This document shows, in pieces, positions 11,044 through 22,119 of a DNA stretch of 64,000 nucleotides (within the stretch, counting starts at the first letter, position 1; the number at the start of each line of letters is the position of its first letter). Origin of the DNA: Escherichia sp. E1V33 (GTDB taxonomy: Bacteria; Pseudomonadota; Gammaproteobacteria; Enterobacterales; Enterobacteriaceae); the NCBI RefSeq assembly GCF_004211955.1, contig NZ_RHJI01000017.1, positions 62,001 to 126,000 on the forward strand. The letters are read 5' to 3'. The notes below the pieces were generated by a model. The model ran no database searches, had not been told where the DNA came from, and saw only the letters and a program-made list of their open reading frames with translations. The position numbers and the translations under genes are program-made.

Positions 11044-11682
11044 TTAGCCTCCCCAATGCCCACGGGCGCTGGAAGAACGACCATAGCCGCCGCGAGAAAC
11101 GGTTGACGCTTTCCTGGTGGTAAAGCCGCCCGAAGAGTAAGACTCTTTTTTGCCAGAACCGGAGCGCCAGGAGTAATCACCGGAAGTGTTGCGCCAGACG
11201 GGGCGGGAAGCAAATGAGGATCCGCCGCTGTTATAGACGAACGGCTCATCGCGATCTTTACGAATAACCCGGCTTAACAAAAATCCAGAAACGACCGGGA
11301 TCCAACTCTGTTCAATATTGTCGTAGTAGCAATTTTCGTACTTAGACTGACAATTTTGCTGAGTCATATTCTTCGGAACATCGGCATAAAATGCCGCTTT
11401 GGCGTTGTTCCAGCCACGCGCGCAAATGTCGGCATTATTACCGTCATCAATACAATCCTGCACTGTCGAATAAAACGTTCCGTCGCCGTCGTTATCGACA
11501 TCGCCACTATCGCCACAACCTTTCAATACAAAAAAAGCGGCACCGCCCATTAGCGCCAACGTTAAGTATTTTTGTGAGTAGCGATTGCGACGCGGTTCAA
11601 AAGGATTATTCGGTCTACCAATGCGACTGATCGCTCCGTGACCAATTTTACTGTTATTTCTTGATTTGCGTTTTCTGGCCAT
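11044..11682 (-). CDS. yjfM: Membrane-anchored DUF1190 protein YjfM
   Basis: 212 residues. A very basic N-terminus (MARKRKSRNNSK) is followed by one membrane segment around residues 39-56. A Cys-containing outer part follows (Cys near 56, 77, 87, 109 and 117), then a Ser/Gly/Arg-rich tail from about residue 155 (GYGRSSSARGHWGG at the end). DUF1190 has no known function. The cysteine pattern suggests disulphides outside the cytoplasm; that is inference. It is coupled to yjfC and ten bases from yjfL. Confidence 0.88.
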   Translation of the reverse strand: MARKRKSRNNSKIGHGAISRIGRPNNPFEPRRNRYSQKYLTLALMGGAAFFVLKGCGDSGDVDNDGDGTFYSTVQDCIDDGNNADICARGWNNAKAAFYADVPKNMTQQNCQSKYENCYYDNIEQSWIPVVSGFLLSRVIRKDRDEPFVYNSGGSSFASRPVWRNTSGDYSWRSGSGKKESYSSGGFTTRKASTVSRGGYGRSSSARGHWGG

Positions 11683-11691
11683 GATCGTCCA

Positions 11692-12090
11692 TTACCATGT
11701 CATACAAGCTGCGTTAAAAATACCGCCAGCCAGCGCGGCGGTTCCCATAAACATTCCTGCTGCGGTATTGTGATTAATAATTTTTTCGCTTAATGCGGGC
11801 ATATAAAGTCTGACACCAGCAAAAACGAGTAACTGAATCACCAGTGCAATCCCGCCCCAGGCGAAATAGTCTGGAATACTCACCGCATTGATTGCCGCAC
11901 TGGATAAGGGGATCACGTAACCCAACAATGTACCGCTGAACGCCAGTGACGCTGCGGTATTATTGTTTTTGATTAATTGCCATTCATTGTGCGGTGTAAT
12001 TTTGGAGTAGATAAACAGAAAAATAATCACCATAGCCACGCCAATAAAAAAATAGGCACTAAAGGCAAGAAGTGAATCCAGTATATGCAT
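11692..12090 (-). CDS. yjfL: DUF350 inner-membrane protein YjfL
   Basis: 132 residues from MHILDSLLAFSAYFF. The frame is open 27 codons further upstream into yjfK, but this start fits the family. Four hydrophobic segments are visible (about 5-28, 47-67, 73-95 and 108-130), typical of DUF350. Function unknown; DUF350 proteins recur beside PspA-like proteins and ATP-grasp ligases, as here. Confidence 0.88.
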   Translation of the reverse strand: MHILDSLLAFSAYFFIGVAMVIIFLFIYSKITPHNEWQLIKNNNTAASLAFSGTLLGYVIPLSSAAINAVSIPDYFAWGGIALVIQLLVFAGVRLYMPALSEKIINHNTAAGMFMGTAALAGGIFNAACMTW

Positions 12091-12107
12091 TGTAAACGTC
12101 CTTGTAA

Positions 12108-12767
12108 TTAACCAATAATATGAAGTGATGTCAGCGGGATATCGACACCCAACGCGCGCGAAAATAACCACTCTGGCTCGCCGAGATCGTTAAAAGATTC
12201 CTCACCATTTAGCAGCAAATATTCGTAAGTATCTTCGGTCACTTGCCGCTGGTAGCCCATGGTAAAATTATGGACTTCCCATTTAGCATGATTTTGATTT
12301 TCTACTTTTTCCAGCATGTAGACGGGTTCGATATTTCCCGGTTCTTCGCTGTTAAAAAATCGCTGCCAGCGTTTTTCCTGCCAGTTTAAGGTCATCCCCC
12401 CCATCGCTTTGGCGTTGATCGCCTCGCGCCAGTGACTCTCTTTACTGATACCGTAGCTCTCTTCATAGACAAAGAGCTTGATATCATCAATGTCTTCAAT
12501 ATCTTCGCCGCCGGTTGTATTGATTTGCAGAAATTCATCGCCCGAAGTGTAGTAGCGGAAAATCTGGCTACCGCCGCCCAGATCGATGTGGCTGACGGCG
12601 GCCACTGTGTATTCTTCCCCTGGCAACGCAATCAGCAATTCATCTTCCAGCAAACGAAACGCTAACGTGTCGAGCGTAAAGCCACTATTGAGATGAAGTC
12701 CCAGCGGACCGCGAGCGATAGCAGGCTTATTATCCTTGCCAAACAGACGCTGGAAAAAACCAGACAT
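12108..12767 (-). CDS. yjfK: DUF2491 protein YjfK
   Basis: 219 residues, acidic, with no signal peptide or membrane segment, so probably cytoplasmic. The start MSGFFQRLFGKDNKPA has a short amphipathic region that could touch the membrane (inference). DUF2491 is unassigned. The gene sits between yjfJ (50 bases) and yjfL (17 bases) in the same operon. Confidence 0.86.
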   Translation of the reverse strand: MSGFFQRLFGKDNKPAIARGPLGLHLNSGFTLDTLAFRLLEDELLIALPGEEYTVAAVSHIDLGGGSQIFRYYTSGDEFLQINTTGGEDIEDIDDIKLFVYEESYGISKESHWREAINAKAMGGMTLNWQEKRWQRFFNSEEPGNIEPVYMLEKVENQNHAKWEVHNFTMGYQRQVTEDTYEYLLLNGEESFNDLGEPEWLFSRALGVDIPLTSLHIIG

Positions 12768-12817
12768 ATTTTATCCTTAAAATAGTTGCCAGCCTTGCAG
12801 TGAGGCTGGCAAAAAAA

Positions 12818-13516
12818 TTACTCGCCCTGTTGGCGTTGCAGTCTTGCTAATACATCCTGGGCGCTACTTTTATTGCTACCGCCAATTCCGGCTTCCGCCA
12901 GCTTTTCGTCAAGGTCGCGACCGTCTGCGACTTTCTCCAACTGTGCGGCAGCATCCAGGCGAGCCTGACGTTCGGCCTGACGCGTTTGCAGGCGTTTTAA
13001 GGATTCTGCCGCTGTCGAAACGCTGGAAGATGCGCCAACGGTAGAGGTTGTTACAGCCTGTTGTGCACGCTGCATGGCTTCAGTGGCTTTAACGACTTCC
13101 ATTTGCTGCTCAAACTGAGCGATACGCTGCGCTGTCGCTGTAACTGCTTTTTCCACGCCATCACGGGAGACTTCCAGATTCGACAACACTTGCTCTTCAG
13201 CGGTAATGAGATTCTCAAGGCGCGCGATTTCTTCAGCAACTTCGTTAATCAACGACGGATTAACGTTCTTGCTTAACGCTTCCAGCGCACGGGCTTCCAG
13301 ACTGGCTTTGCGCTCACGTAAATCTTTCAGCTTATCGTGACTTAATTTCACCCGCGCCAGCAGATCAACGCGAGATTTTCCGGCTTTATCGAGTTCAGCT
13401 TTAGCGTCACGAATATGCTGTTCCAGCATGCGCACACCCTGGGTTTCTTCAATGGACTCTTCCGCCTGGGAGATAAGCGATTTCCCCAGCGTAAATAAAC
13501 TTTTTAAAATTCCCAT
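12818..13516 (-). CDS. yjfJ: PspA/IM30 (ESCRT-III-like) family protein YjfJ
   Basis: 232 residues. Almost entirely helical and coiled-coil (about 25-190), with the PspA/Vipp1 pattern: an amphipathic N-terminal helix (MGILKSLFTLGKSLISQAEE), then VRMLEQHIRDAKAELDKA and long Glu/Lys/Gln-rich helices. A Ser/Ala-rich linker and a short C-terminal helix end it. PspA relatives bind stressed inner membrane and form ESCRT-III-like polymers; a role for YjfJ in this operon is inference. No pspF/B/C-type genes are nearby. Confidence 0.9.
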   Translation of the reverse strand: MGILKSLFTLGKSLISQAEESIEETQGVRMLEQHIRDAKAELDKAGKSRVDLLARVKLSHDKLKDLRERKASLEARALEALSKNVNPSLINEVAEEIARLENLITAEEQVLSNLEVSRDGVEKAVTATAQRIAQFEQQMEVVKATEAMQRAQQAVTTSTVGASSSVSTAAESLKRLQTRQAERQARLDAAAQLEKVADGRDLDEKLAEAGIGGSNKSSAQDVLARLQRQQGE

Positions 13517-13534
13517 AAATACCCGTCCTTGTAA

Positions 13535-13936
13535 TTAGTGTGAATATTCTTCTGTAATTTCAGCCAGATCCAATGCGTTATCTACCAGCGAGGTTATCTC
13601 AAGCAGGATATCTTCAAGAGAAGATTTAAGCGATAACGCCCCGAAAACAATGTAATACTCTTCCTGTTGCACGCTGGAGATTCCTACCGATGACAACGGC
13701 ATCATCTTCTGATTTCTTAATAAGAAGGTATTAAATTCATCTGGATTGCTGATACTACTTACCGGACAAATAAAGGTTTCGATAATCATTTGGCGGGAAG
13801 TAAAAAGAATATTGATTTGCAAATCGCCATAATCATTCATTTTAATAATTAATGCGTTCTCGCTATTTGTTACATCAATATTTTGTTCAGGTACAGTTTG
13901 CAGCGCCGTCGCCAGCGCCAACGGATTCCATGTCAT
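13535..13936 (-). CDS. yjfI: DUF2170 protein YjfI
   Basis: 133 residues, soluble, acidic, first gene of the yjfIJKLMC operon. It resembles DUF2170, found with PspA-like proteins; members look like small type-III-secretion-chaperone-like folds (family knowledge, not shown here). Its start MTWNPLALATALQ has an upstream AT-rich region (13937-14015) that should hold the operon promoter. Function unknown. Confidence 0.86.
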   Translation of the reverse strand: MTWNPLALATALQTVPEQNIDVTNSENALIIKMNDYGDLQINILFTSRQMIIETFICPVSSISNPDEFNTFLLRNQKMMPLSSVGISSVQQEEYYIVFGALSLKSSLEDILLEITSLVDNALDLAEITEEYSH

Positions 13937-14015
13937 ATATTATTCCATATAGATTTAGTTTAAATATTAATAAAATGAATATTTACAGTACGTAATTATC
14001 TTACCAGCTATAGAC

Positions 14016-14042
14016 AAAAAAAAACCATCCAAATCTGGATGG
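14016..14042 (-). terminator. rlmB terminator
   Basis: Read on the minus strand, a six-pair stem (CCATCC/GGATGG, six-base loop) is followed by nine U. It lies 21 bases after the rlmB stop and is a classical Rho-independent terminator ending the nsrR-rnr-rlmB transcript before yjfI. Confidence 0.88.
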
Positions 14043-14062
14043 CTTTTCATAATTCAGAGGAA

Positions 14063-14794
14063 CTAGCTGCGCTGACGCACCGCTTCAAATAAGCAAATTC
14101 CGGTTGCAACCGAAACGTTCAGGGAAGAAACACTTCCTGCCATTGGGATGCTGATCAACTCATCGCAATGTTCACGGGTCAGGCGACGCATACCTTCACC
14201 TTCCGCGCCCATCACCAGCGCCAGGCGTCTGGTCATTTTGCTCTGATAGAGTGTATGATCCGCCTCACCTGCCGTACCGACGATCCAGATATTCTCTTCC
14301 TGCAACATACGCATGGTGCGCGCAAGGTTAGTCACCCGAATCAGTGGAACGCTTTCTGCCGCGCCGCAGGCTACTTTTTTCGCCGTAGCGTTGAGCTGTG
14401 CGGAGCGATCTTTCGGCACAATCACCGCGTGAACGCCAGCAGCGTCCGCGCTACGCAGGCACGCGCCGAGGTTGTGCGGATCGGTTACACCGTCGAGGAT
14501 CAGCAGGAACGGCTGATCGAGCGAAGCGATCAGATCCGGCAGATCGTTTTCCTGATACTGACGTCCTGGCTTCACGCGGGCGATAATGCCCTGATGCACG
14601 GCACCGTCGCTTTTCTCGTCGAGATATTGGCGGTTTGCCAGCTGGATAACCACGCCCTGAGACTCAAGGGCGTGAATCAGCGGTAACAGACGTTTATCTT
14701 CACGGCCTTTTAAAATAAAGACTTCCTGAAAACGTTCAGGGGCGCGCTCCAGCAGGGCCTGCACTGCGTGGATGCCGTAAATCATTTCGCTCAT
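14063..14794 (-). CDS. rlmB: 23S rRNA Gm2251 2'-O-methyltransferase RlmB
   Basis: 243 residues, SPOUT/TrmH family. An N-terminal substrate-binding domain (1-70) is followed by the knotted methyltransferase domain. Its motifs are visible: motif 1 [21 protein letters not shown] (residues ~100-120, first part), motif 2 VMGAEGEGM (~195) and motif 3 [15 protein letters not shown] (~215). It methylates the 2'-O of G2251 in the P-loop of 23S rRNA. It follows rnr in the same direction after a REP pair. Confidence 0.97.
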   Translation of the reverse strand: MSEMIYGIHAVQALLERAPERFQEVFILKGREDKRLLPLIHALESQGVVIQLANRQYLDEKSDGAVHQGIIARVKPGRQYQENDLPDLIASLDQPFLLILDGVTDPHNLGACLRSADAAGVHAVIVPKDRSAQLNATAKKVACGAAESVPLIRVTNLARTMRMLQEENIWIVGTAGEADHTLYQSKMTRRLALVMGAEGEGMRRLTREHCDELISIPMAGSVSSLNVSVATGICLFEAVRQRS

Positions 14795-14816
14795 TAATGT
14801 ACTCGTTGTTTACGTT

Positions 14817-14918
14817 TTGCCTGATGCACTACGTTTATCCGGCCTACATGATCCCTGCAATATATTGAATTTGCGTGATTATGTAGGCCGGATAAGGCGT
14901 TCACGCCGCATCCGGCAT
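14817..14918. repeat. BIME (pair of REP units) between rnr and rlmB
   Basis: Two inverted REP units (14817-14848 and 14882-14918) with the CCGGCCTACA / TGTAGGCCGG ends face each other around a 33-base spacer. They lie between co-directional rnr and rlmB and may separate or stabilise the two messages. Confidence 0.9.
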
Positions 14919-14974
14919 GAACAAAGCGCATTTTGTCAGCAATCTAACCCTCTTCTGTTTGAAGAGGGTATTGA

Positions 14975-17416
14975 TCACTCTGCCACTTTTTTCTTCGCCG
15001 CACGCTTCGCTTTGGTCGCTGCAGCTATTTTCTGCGTTTTCGCCGATGGCTTTTTCGCTTTTCTCGCGTCTTTCTTCGCTGCTTTCGGCTTCGTTTTTTT
15101 CTCACCGCGGAAGGCGCTGTCTGGCTCAAAGTTTACCTTTTTACCGACCTGACGATGCTTGCCGCCTTTTTTGCCTGCATCACCTTTTTTCGCTTTCTCG
15201 CGCGCTGTTTTACCGACGTTGCGCGGTGCACGTTCGCTGGAGATCAGGCTAAAGTCGATTTTGCGCTCGTCCATATTAACCGCTTCGACGCGAACTTCTA
15301 CACGGTCGCCCAGGCGATAAGTCTGGCCGCTGGATTCACCCATCAGGCGTTGCCCTACCTGGTCAAAGCGATAGTAGTCATTGTCCAGCGAAGAGACATG
15401 GACCAGCCCATCAATGAACAAGTCGTCCAGACGGACGAAGAAGCCAAAGCCAGTGACGCTGGAAATTACGCCTTTAAAGACGTTACCTACCTGGTCGAGC
15501 ATGAAGTCACACTTCAGCCAGTCAGCCACATCGCGCGTTGCTTCGTCGGCACGACGTTCCGCCATCGAACAGTGCTGACCCAGTTGCAGCATCTCTTCCA
15601 TCGAATAATGGTAGCCACCGGTTTCAGTGGTGTTGCCCTGATGCCCCTGCTCTTTCGCCAGCAGATACTTAATGGCGCGATGCAGCGTCAGGTCAGGATA
15701 ACGACGAATCGGCGAAGTAAAGTGCGCATAGGACTGCAATGCCAGACCGAAGTGACCACGGTTTTCCGGATCGTAAATAGCCTGTTTCATCGAGCGCAGC
15801 AGCATGGTTTGCAGCATTTCTGCGTCAGGGCGGTCGGCAACCGACTCCAGCAGCTCCGCGTAGTCACGCGGTTCCGGCTTATTACCACCCGGCAGTTCCA
15901 GCCCCAGCTCCGCCAGAACAGAACGGAAAGAGGTAATAGCTTCGGTGCTCGGCTTGTCGTGAATACGGAACAGTGCCGGTTCTTTCGCTTTCTCAACGAA
16001 ACGCGCCGCCGAGATATTCGCCAGAATCATACACTCTTCAATTAACTTGTGTGCGTCGTTACGCTGGGTCTGTTCGATACGCTCAATACGACGTTCAGCG
16101 TTGAAAATAAACTTCGCTTCTTCGCTCTCAAACGAGATCCCGCCGCGTTCTTCACGGGCTTTATCCAGCACTTTATAGAGGTTATGCAGCTCTTCGAGAT
16201 GCTTAACCAGCGGCGCATACTGTTCGCGCAGATCCTGATCACCTTGCAGAATGTGCCAGACTTTGGTGTAGGTCAGACGCGCGTGAGAACTCATCACCGC
16301 TTCGTAGAATTTGTAGCCAGTCAGGCGGCCCTTCGACGAAATCGTCATCTCGCACACCATACACAGGCGGTCAACCTGCGGGTTGAGCGAACACAGACCG
16401 TTAGAGAGCACTTCCGGCAGCATCGGGATAACCTGCGAAGGGAAATAGACCGACGTACCACGGTTACGCGCTTCGCTGTCCAGTGGTGTTGGCGGACGCA
16501 CATAGTAACTGACGTCGGCAATCGCGACCCATAAACGCCAGCCGCCGCCGCGTTTTTTCTCGCAGTAAACTGCATCGTCAAAGTCACGAGCATCTTCGCC
16601 ATCAATGGTGACCAGCGGTAAATCGCGCAGATCGACACGACCCGCTTTTGCTTCTTCCGGCACTTCTTCTTTCAGCCCGGCAACCTGTTGCTCAACAGCA
16701 TGCGGCCAGATGTACGGAATTTCATGGGTACGCAGGGCGATATCAACCGCCATGCCGGTGCCCATATTATCGCCCAGCACTTCGACGATTTTACCCACCG
16801 CTTTGGTACGACGAGTCGGGCGTTGGGTCAGTTCAACCACCACCACAAAGCCCATCCGAGCGCCCATGATCTGATCGGGCGGGATTAAAATATCGAAGCT
16901 CAGACGGCTGTCGTCAGGAACCACAAAGCCGACGCCCGCTTCGGTAAAGTAGCGGCCAACAATCTGGCTGGTTTTTGGCACCAGTACGCGGACAATACGC
17001 GCTTCACGACGACCTTTACGGTCAGCGCCCAGCGGCTGCGCCAGCACCTGATCGCCATGAATGCAGGTTTTCATCTGCTCGCTGGAGAGATACAAATCAT
17101 CTTTACGCCCTTCAACCCGCAGAAAGCCGTAGCCATCACGGTGGCCAATAACGGTACCTTTCACCAGGTCGAGGCGTTCCGGCAGCGCATAGCACTGACG
17201 GCGAGTGAAGACCAGTTGACCATCGCGCTCCATCGCGCGCAGGCGGCGACGCAGGCCTTCAAGCTGCTCTTCGCCTTCAATGTGCAGTTCTACCGCCAGC
17301 TCATCACGGCTGGCCGGTTTTTCACGTTTGGTTAAATGTTCGAGGATAAATTCCCGACTAGGGATGGGATTCGCGTATTTTTCAGCTTCGCGTTCCTGGA
17401 AAGGATCTTGTGACAT
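14975..17416 (-). CDS. rnr: Ribonuclease R
   Basis: 813 residues from [16 protein letters not shown]; the in-frame ATG 14 codons upstream overlaps the nsrR end and was not chosen. Domain order: N-terminal helix-turn-helix, two cold-shock domains, RNB catalytic domain with the Asp cluster ([19 protein letters not shown], residues ~270-290), S1 domain (~645-725) and a long Lys/Ala-rich basic tail. A processive 3'-5' exoribonuclease able to melt structured RNA, used in rRNA, tmRNA-linked and cold-shock decay. Start lies 38 bases after nsrR. Confidence 0.98.
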   Translation of the reverse strand: MSQDPFQEREAEKYANPIPSREFILEHLTKREKPASRDELAVELHIEGEEQLEGLRRRLRAMERDGQLVFTRRQCYALPERLDLVKGTVIGHRDGYGFLRVEGRKDDLYLSSEQMKTCIHGDQVLAQPLGADRKGRREARIVRVLVPKTSQIVGRYFTEAGVGFVVPDDSRLSFDILIPPDQIMGARMGFVVVVELTQRPTRRTKAVGKIVEVLGDNMGTGMAVDIALRTHEIPYIWPHAVEQQVAGLKEEVPEEAKAGRVDLRDLPLVTIDGEDARDFDDAVYCEKKRGGGWRLWVAIADVSYYVRPPTPLDSEARNRGTSVYFPSQVIPMLPEVLSNGLCSLNPQVDRLCMVCEMTISSKGRLTGYKFYEAVMSSHARLTYTKVWHILQGDQDLREQYAPLVKHLEELHNLYKVLDKAREERGGISFESEEAKFIFNAERRIERIEQTQRNDAHKLIEECMILANISAARFVEKAKEPALFRIHDKPSTEAITSFRSVLAELGLELPGGNKPEPRDYAELLESVADRPDAEMLQTMLLRSMKQAIYDPENRGHFGLALQSYAHFTSPIRRYPDLTLHRAIKYLLAKEQGHQGNTTETGGYHYSMEEMLQLGQHCSMAERRADEATRDVADWLKCDFMLDQVGNVFKGVISSVTGFGFFVRLDDLFIDGLVHVSSLDNDYYRFDQVGQRLMGESSGQTYRLGDRVEVRVEAVNMDERKIDFSLISSERAPRNVGKTAREKAKKGDAGKKGGKHRQVGKKVNFEPDSAFRGEKKTKPKAAKKDARKAKKPSAKTQKIAAATKAKRAAKKKVAE

Positions 17417-17454
17417 CTCGGTTCCTCCGTTGTCATCTCTGATGAAGATTTTCG

Positions 17455-17880
17455 TCACTCCACCAGCAATAATTTATAAAGCGGTTGATTCTCTTCAACC
17501 AAATCGGCAAGCGTGTAGTTATCCAGTTCCGTAAGAAAACTTTGCACGGCCTTAGAAAGTGCCTGTTTCAACCGACAGGCAGGTGTAATGTGGCAAAACT
17601 CACTGCTGCAATTCACCAGCGATAAAGGTTCCAGCTCGCGCACCACATCACCAATACGTATCGCACTCGCCGGTTTACCCAGGCGAATGCCGCCATTTTT
17701 TCCACGAACAGCAGTCACGTAGCCGGCACGACTAAGTTGATTGATTATTTTGACCATATGATTACGGGAGACGCCGTAGACGTCAGTCACTTCAGAAATA
17801 CTGGTCATCCGCCCTTCTGGCAATGATGCCATGTAGATCAGCGCACGTAATCCGTAATCAGTGAAACTCGTTAACTGCAC
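17455..17880 (-). CDS. nsrR: Nitric-oxide-sensing repressor NsrR (Rrf2 family)
   Basis: 141 residues from a GTG start; an unlikely longer frame extends 21 codons upstream. Rrf2-type winged helix (about 25-50) with three cluster-binding cysteines in [13 protein letters not shown] (Cys91, 96, 102). The [2Fe-2S]/[4Fe-4S] centre is lost on reaction with NO, relieving repression of hmp, ytfE and others. First gene before rnr and rlmB, 206 bases after purA. Confidence 0.96.
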
Positions 17881-17999
17881 ATCAACCTCAAAAAAGGGAA
17901 ATCGGGAAAAAATACATTTATATTGATGATAAACCAGCCACAAGCTGTGTCGCTAATTTATTTCAGTTTGGGGAAGGAAAAAAGCGAGGATTTAACACT

Positions 18000-18030
18000 G
18001 TGTCGGATAGCGTAATGGCTTACCCGACAC
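18000..18030. terminator. Hairpin between purA and nsrR
   Basis: GTGTCGG...CCGACAC gives a seven-pair stem with a long internal part. It lies downstream of the purA stop and upstream of nsrR, so it may end purA transcription or sit in the nsrR promoter region. There is no U-run. Confidence 0.4.
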
Positions 18031-18050
18031 AGCAATGTATCACACTGTTA

Positions 18051-18077
18051 GCCCAGCAGGCAAAATATCTGCCGGGC
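18051..18077 (-). terminator. Probable purA terminator hairpin
   Basis: On the minus strand GCCCGGCAG..CTGCTGGGC forms a stem around a TATTTTGC loop, ten bases after the purA stop. Only a weak U-tract follows, so termination may be partial. Confidence 0.5.
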
Positions 18078-18086
18078 GTACCAGAA

Positions 18087-19388
<1,302 letters not shown>

Positions 19389-19392
19389 TCAA

Positions 19393-19407
19393 AATCACCG
19401 TTTGCTT
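19393..19407. promoter_or_regulatory. PurR-box-like site upstream of purA
   Basis: On the minus strand AAGCAAACGGTGATT resembles one half of the PurR operator (ACGCAAACGTTTGCGT type), just upstream of the purA start. PurR control of purA is established; this exact site is pattern-based. Confidence 0.4.
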
Positions 19408-19488
19408 AAAAATGGATTCTACCATCGCTTTTTCAGAGTTACAGCACTTTTTGCATCCAAAAATGACCTTAGTCAGTCTATTTTTTGC

Positions 19489-19686
19489 TCAGCCAATCGT
19501 TTTCCTCAACATGTAGTAGACCACAACGCCCGCAACCACAAGTCCACCGCCAAAACGACGTAAAATATTATCGGGCAAATTGGTCATCGCAGAGATCATC
19601 TTCTTCCATGCCTTCGGGTAAAGCATCGGCCCTAAACCTTCCAGTACCAAAACCAGGGCAAGCGCCAGCCAGATTGTCGAATTCAT
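19489..19686 (-). CDS. yjeT: Small DUF2065 membrane protein YjeT
   Basis: 65 residues with two hydrophobic stretches (about 4-22 and 46-60) flanking a basic middle (YPKAWKKM). DUF2065, function unknown. It lies between hflC and purA in the same direction and may be partly co-transcribed with purA. Confidence 0.85.
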   Translation of the reverse strand: MNSTIWLALALVLVLEGLGPMLYPKAWKKMISAMTNLPDNILRRFGGGLVVAGVVVYYMLRKTIG

Positions 19687-19701
19687 TCATTATCCTTATA
19701 G

Positions 19702-19734
19702 AAAAAGAAAACCACCGACATCCCTGAGGATGCG
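19702..19734 (-). terminator. Terminator after hflC
   Basis: On the minus strand an 11-pair stem with one bulge (CCACCGCATCC / GGATGTCGGTGG, CTGA-type loop region) is followed by a short U tract. It ends the hfq-hflX-hflK-hflC end of the super-operon before yjeT. Confidence 0.75.
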
Positions 19735-19767
19735 GTGGCTTTATTGACCTGTACCGCAGTCGTTATA

Positions 19768-20772
19768 TTAACGCGTTGCGGAAGTCGGCGTCTTCATGTA
19801 GCGGAAGAAATCGCTATCCGGGCTCATGACCATCACGTCCTGATTGCCAGAGAAGCTGTTCTCATAAGCACGCAGGCTACGGATGAATGCGTAGAAGTCC
19901 GGATCTTTACTGAATGCATCAGCAAACAGTTTGGCTGCTTCGGCATCGCCTTCACCACGCATGATGCGGCCCTGACGCTCAGCTTCTGCCAGCGTTCTGG
20001 TCACTTCATAGTCGGCAGTCGCGCGCAGTTTTTCCGCTTCTTCCTGACCTTGTGAACGGTGACGACGCGCTACCGCTTCACGCTCGGCGCGCATACGGTT
20101 GTAGATCGCTTCAGACACTTCGGTCGGCAGGTTGATCTGCTTAATTCGCACATCGACAACTTCAATACCCAGCGCCGCCATACTGTTCGGGTTGATGACC
20201 GGAACTTTGCCCTTCGTCTCAGCCGTTACGCGCTCTGCCGCTTCGGCAATGGCGTTATCTGCCGCCGGGGTAGTCACTTCATCTTCTGTACCCGCAGAAC
20301 CGGAGTTCAGCGCGTCACGCACTTCCAGGGTCAGACGACCACGGGAATCGGTGACGATGTCTTTCACGTCCAGGCGACCAATTTCAGAACGCAGACGGTC
20401 AGAGAACTTACGTTTCAACAGCACTTCCGCTTGCGAAATGTCGCCACCGCCCGTTGCCAGGTAGTAACGGCTGAAATCGCTGATGCGCCATTTGATGTAA
20501 GAGTCGACGATCAGGTCTTTCTTCTCTTTGGTCACAAAGCGGTCGGCCTGGTTGTCCATGGTCTGAATACGCGCGTCGAGCATTTTCACCGTTTCAATAA
20601 ACGGTATCTTGAAATGCAGACCCGGCTCATAAACCAGAGGTTTATTGTCATCGTCACGCAGTACCTTACCAAAACGCAGCGTAATACCGCGCTCACCTTC
20701 TTTGACGACAAAGACAGACATGTAAAGCACTACCAGCACGATGATGATAATCGCGATAACTGACTTACGCAT
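19768..20772 (-). CDS. hflC: FtsH regulator HflC (SPFH protein)
   Basis: 334 residues. One N-terminal membrane anchor (residues 4-21), then a periplasmic SPFH/band-7 domain and a long helical C-terminal part (AEREAVARRHRSQGQEEAEK). With HflK it forms the large HflKC cage around the FtsH protease and modulates its access to substrates. The gene starts two bases after the hflK stop. Confidence 0.97.
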   Translation of the reverse strand: MRKSVIAIIIIVLVVLYMSVFVVKEGERGITLRFGKVLRDDDNKPLVYEPGLHFKIPFIETVKMLDARIQTMDNQADRFVTKEKKDLIVDSYIKWRISDFSRYYLATGGGDISQAEVLLKRKFSDRLRSEIGRLDVKDIVTDSRGRLTLEVRDALNSGSAGTEDEVTTPAADNAIAEAAERVTAETKGKVPVINPNSMAALGIEVVDVRIKQINLPTEVSEAIYNRMRAEREAVARRHRSQGQEEAEKLRATADYEVTRTLAEAERQGRIMRGEGDAEAAKLFADAFSKDPDFYAFIRSLRAYENSFSGNQDVMVMSPDSDFFRYMKTPTSATR

Positions 20773-20774
20773 CG

Positions 20775-22034
20775 TTATTCCCCCTGACGCTGGTAGTCGT
20801 TACGCTGCGCGTTGGCGCGGCGTTGGTCCATAATATCGCCCTGACTGGTGGACGACGTGTTGCTTGCCCCACTGGTTGTGGAGGAAGAGGCTGGCGGCAG
20901 ACGCAGCAGATTGCTGGCACCGTTATCGCTCTTCGCTGCAGGGGCGTTACCACCTTTCAGCATCTGGTCTAACGGCAGAACCATCAGGTTGCCACCTTTA
21001 TCGTTAACCAGCACTTTGCGGGTGTTGCCCAACACTTTTTCCATCGTCTCGATATACAGACGCTCGCGAGTAATTTCCGGCGCGGCTTTATATTCCGGCA
21101 GAAGTTTAGCAAAGCGCGCCACTTCACCCTGGGCTTCCAGGATGGTCTGGGCCTTGTACGCACGCGCCTCTTCGAGGATACGTTGCGCCTGACCGTTCGC
21201 ACGCGGCTGAACTTCGTTGGTATATGCTTCTGCTTCACGAATGTATTGCTGTTCGTTTTCACGCGCGGCGATCGCATCGTCAAACGCCGCTTTTACTTCT
21301 TCCGGCGGACGAGCTGCCTGGAAGTTGACGTCCAGCAGAGTGATACCCATGTCATACGGACGAATCGTCTCTTCCAGTTCGCGCTGAGTATCGCTACGAA
21401 TCACGGTACGACCTTCCGTCAGAATGCGGTCCATGGTGTATTTACCGATAACCCCGCGCAGGGCGCTGTCGGTAGCCTGACGCAGGCTGTCATCCGGACT
21501 CGTCACGCTATACAGATATTTTTCCGGATTGGTTACGCGGTACTGCACGTTCATCTCAACGCGCACTACGTTCTCGTCCGACGTCAGCATCACACCGGAA
21601 GCGGCCAGTTCACGCACGGCTTCCACGTTCACCGGTTTGACTTCGTCAATAAACGTCGGTTTCCAGTTCAGACCCGGCTCAACCAGATGGCTGAATTTAC
21701 CAAAGCGTGTTACCACGCCGCGTTCGGCTTCTTTAATGGTATAGAAACCACTGGCCGCCCAGATAATGACAATCGCTGCCGCTGCGATGGTAACGACACG
21801 ACCGCCAAGCTGCGGGCGCGGGCCTTGCGATGAACTGCCACCGCCAGATCCGGTGCCTTTACCGCCGCCCAGACCACCGAGCTTTTTGCTCAGTTTGCGG
21901 AAGATATCATCTAAATCAGGTGGCCCTTGATCGCGACCGCCTTTGTTTCCATTTCCCTCAGAGTTGCCGCCAGGTTTGCTGCTTCCCCACGGGTCGCGGT
22001 CTTGTCCGTTATTACCGGGCTGATTCCACGCCAT
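20775..22034 (-). CDS. hflK: FtsH regulator HflK (SPFH protein)
   Basis: 419 residues. A Gly/Pro-rich cytoplasmic N-terminus (MAWNQPGNNGQDRDPW, with GGLGGGKGTGSGGGSS near 55-68) precedes a single membrane segment (about 80-98). The SPFH domain, a helical region and a Ser/Thr-rich tail follow. Partner of HflC in the FtsH-associated HflKC complex. It is followed directly by hflC and sits 85 bases after hflX. Confidence 0.97.
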   Translation of the reverse strand: MAWNQPGNNGQDRDPWGSSKPGGNSEGNGNKGGRDQGPPDLDDIFRKLSKKLGGLGGGKGTGSGGGSSSQGPRPQLGGRVVTIAAAAIVIIWAASGFYTIKEAERGVVTRFGKFSHLVEPGLNWKPTFIDEVKPVNVEAVRELAASGVMLTSDENVVRVEMNVQYRVTNPEKYLYSVTSPDDSLRQATDSALRGVIGKYTMDRILTEGRTVIRSDTQRELEETIRPYDMGITLLDVNFQAARPPEEVKAAFDDAIAARENEQQYIREAEAYTNEVQPRANGQAQRILEEARAYKAQTILEAQGEVARFAKLLPEYKAAPEITRERLYIETMEKVLGNTRKVLVNDKGGNLMVLPLDQMLKGGNAPAAKSDNGASNLLRLPPASSSTTSGASNTSSTSQGDIMDQRRANAQRNDYQRQGE

Positions 22035-22119
22035 GTTTGTGCTCCATATTTGTTATGCGGTGATCCCTGTTGTCTTTCGACGCCAGAGGATATGACTCCA
22101 CGCTTCAGACGCTACGCCG

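Noticed and set aside
15155..16045. 296-codon open frame antisense to rnr
   Set aside because: Lies fully within the well-supported rnr gene and has no recognisable domain.
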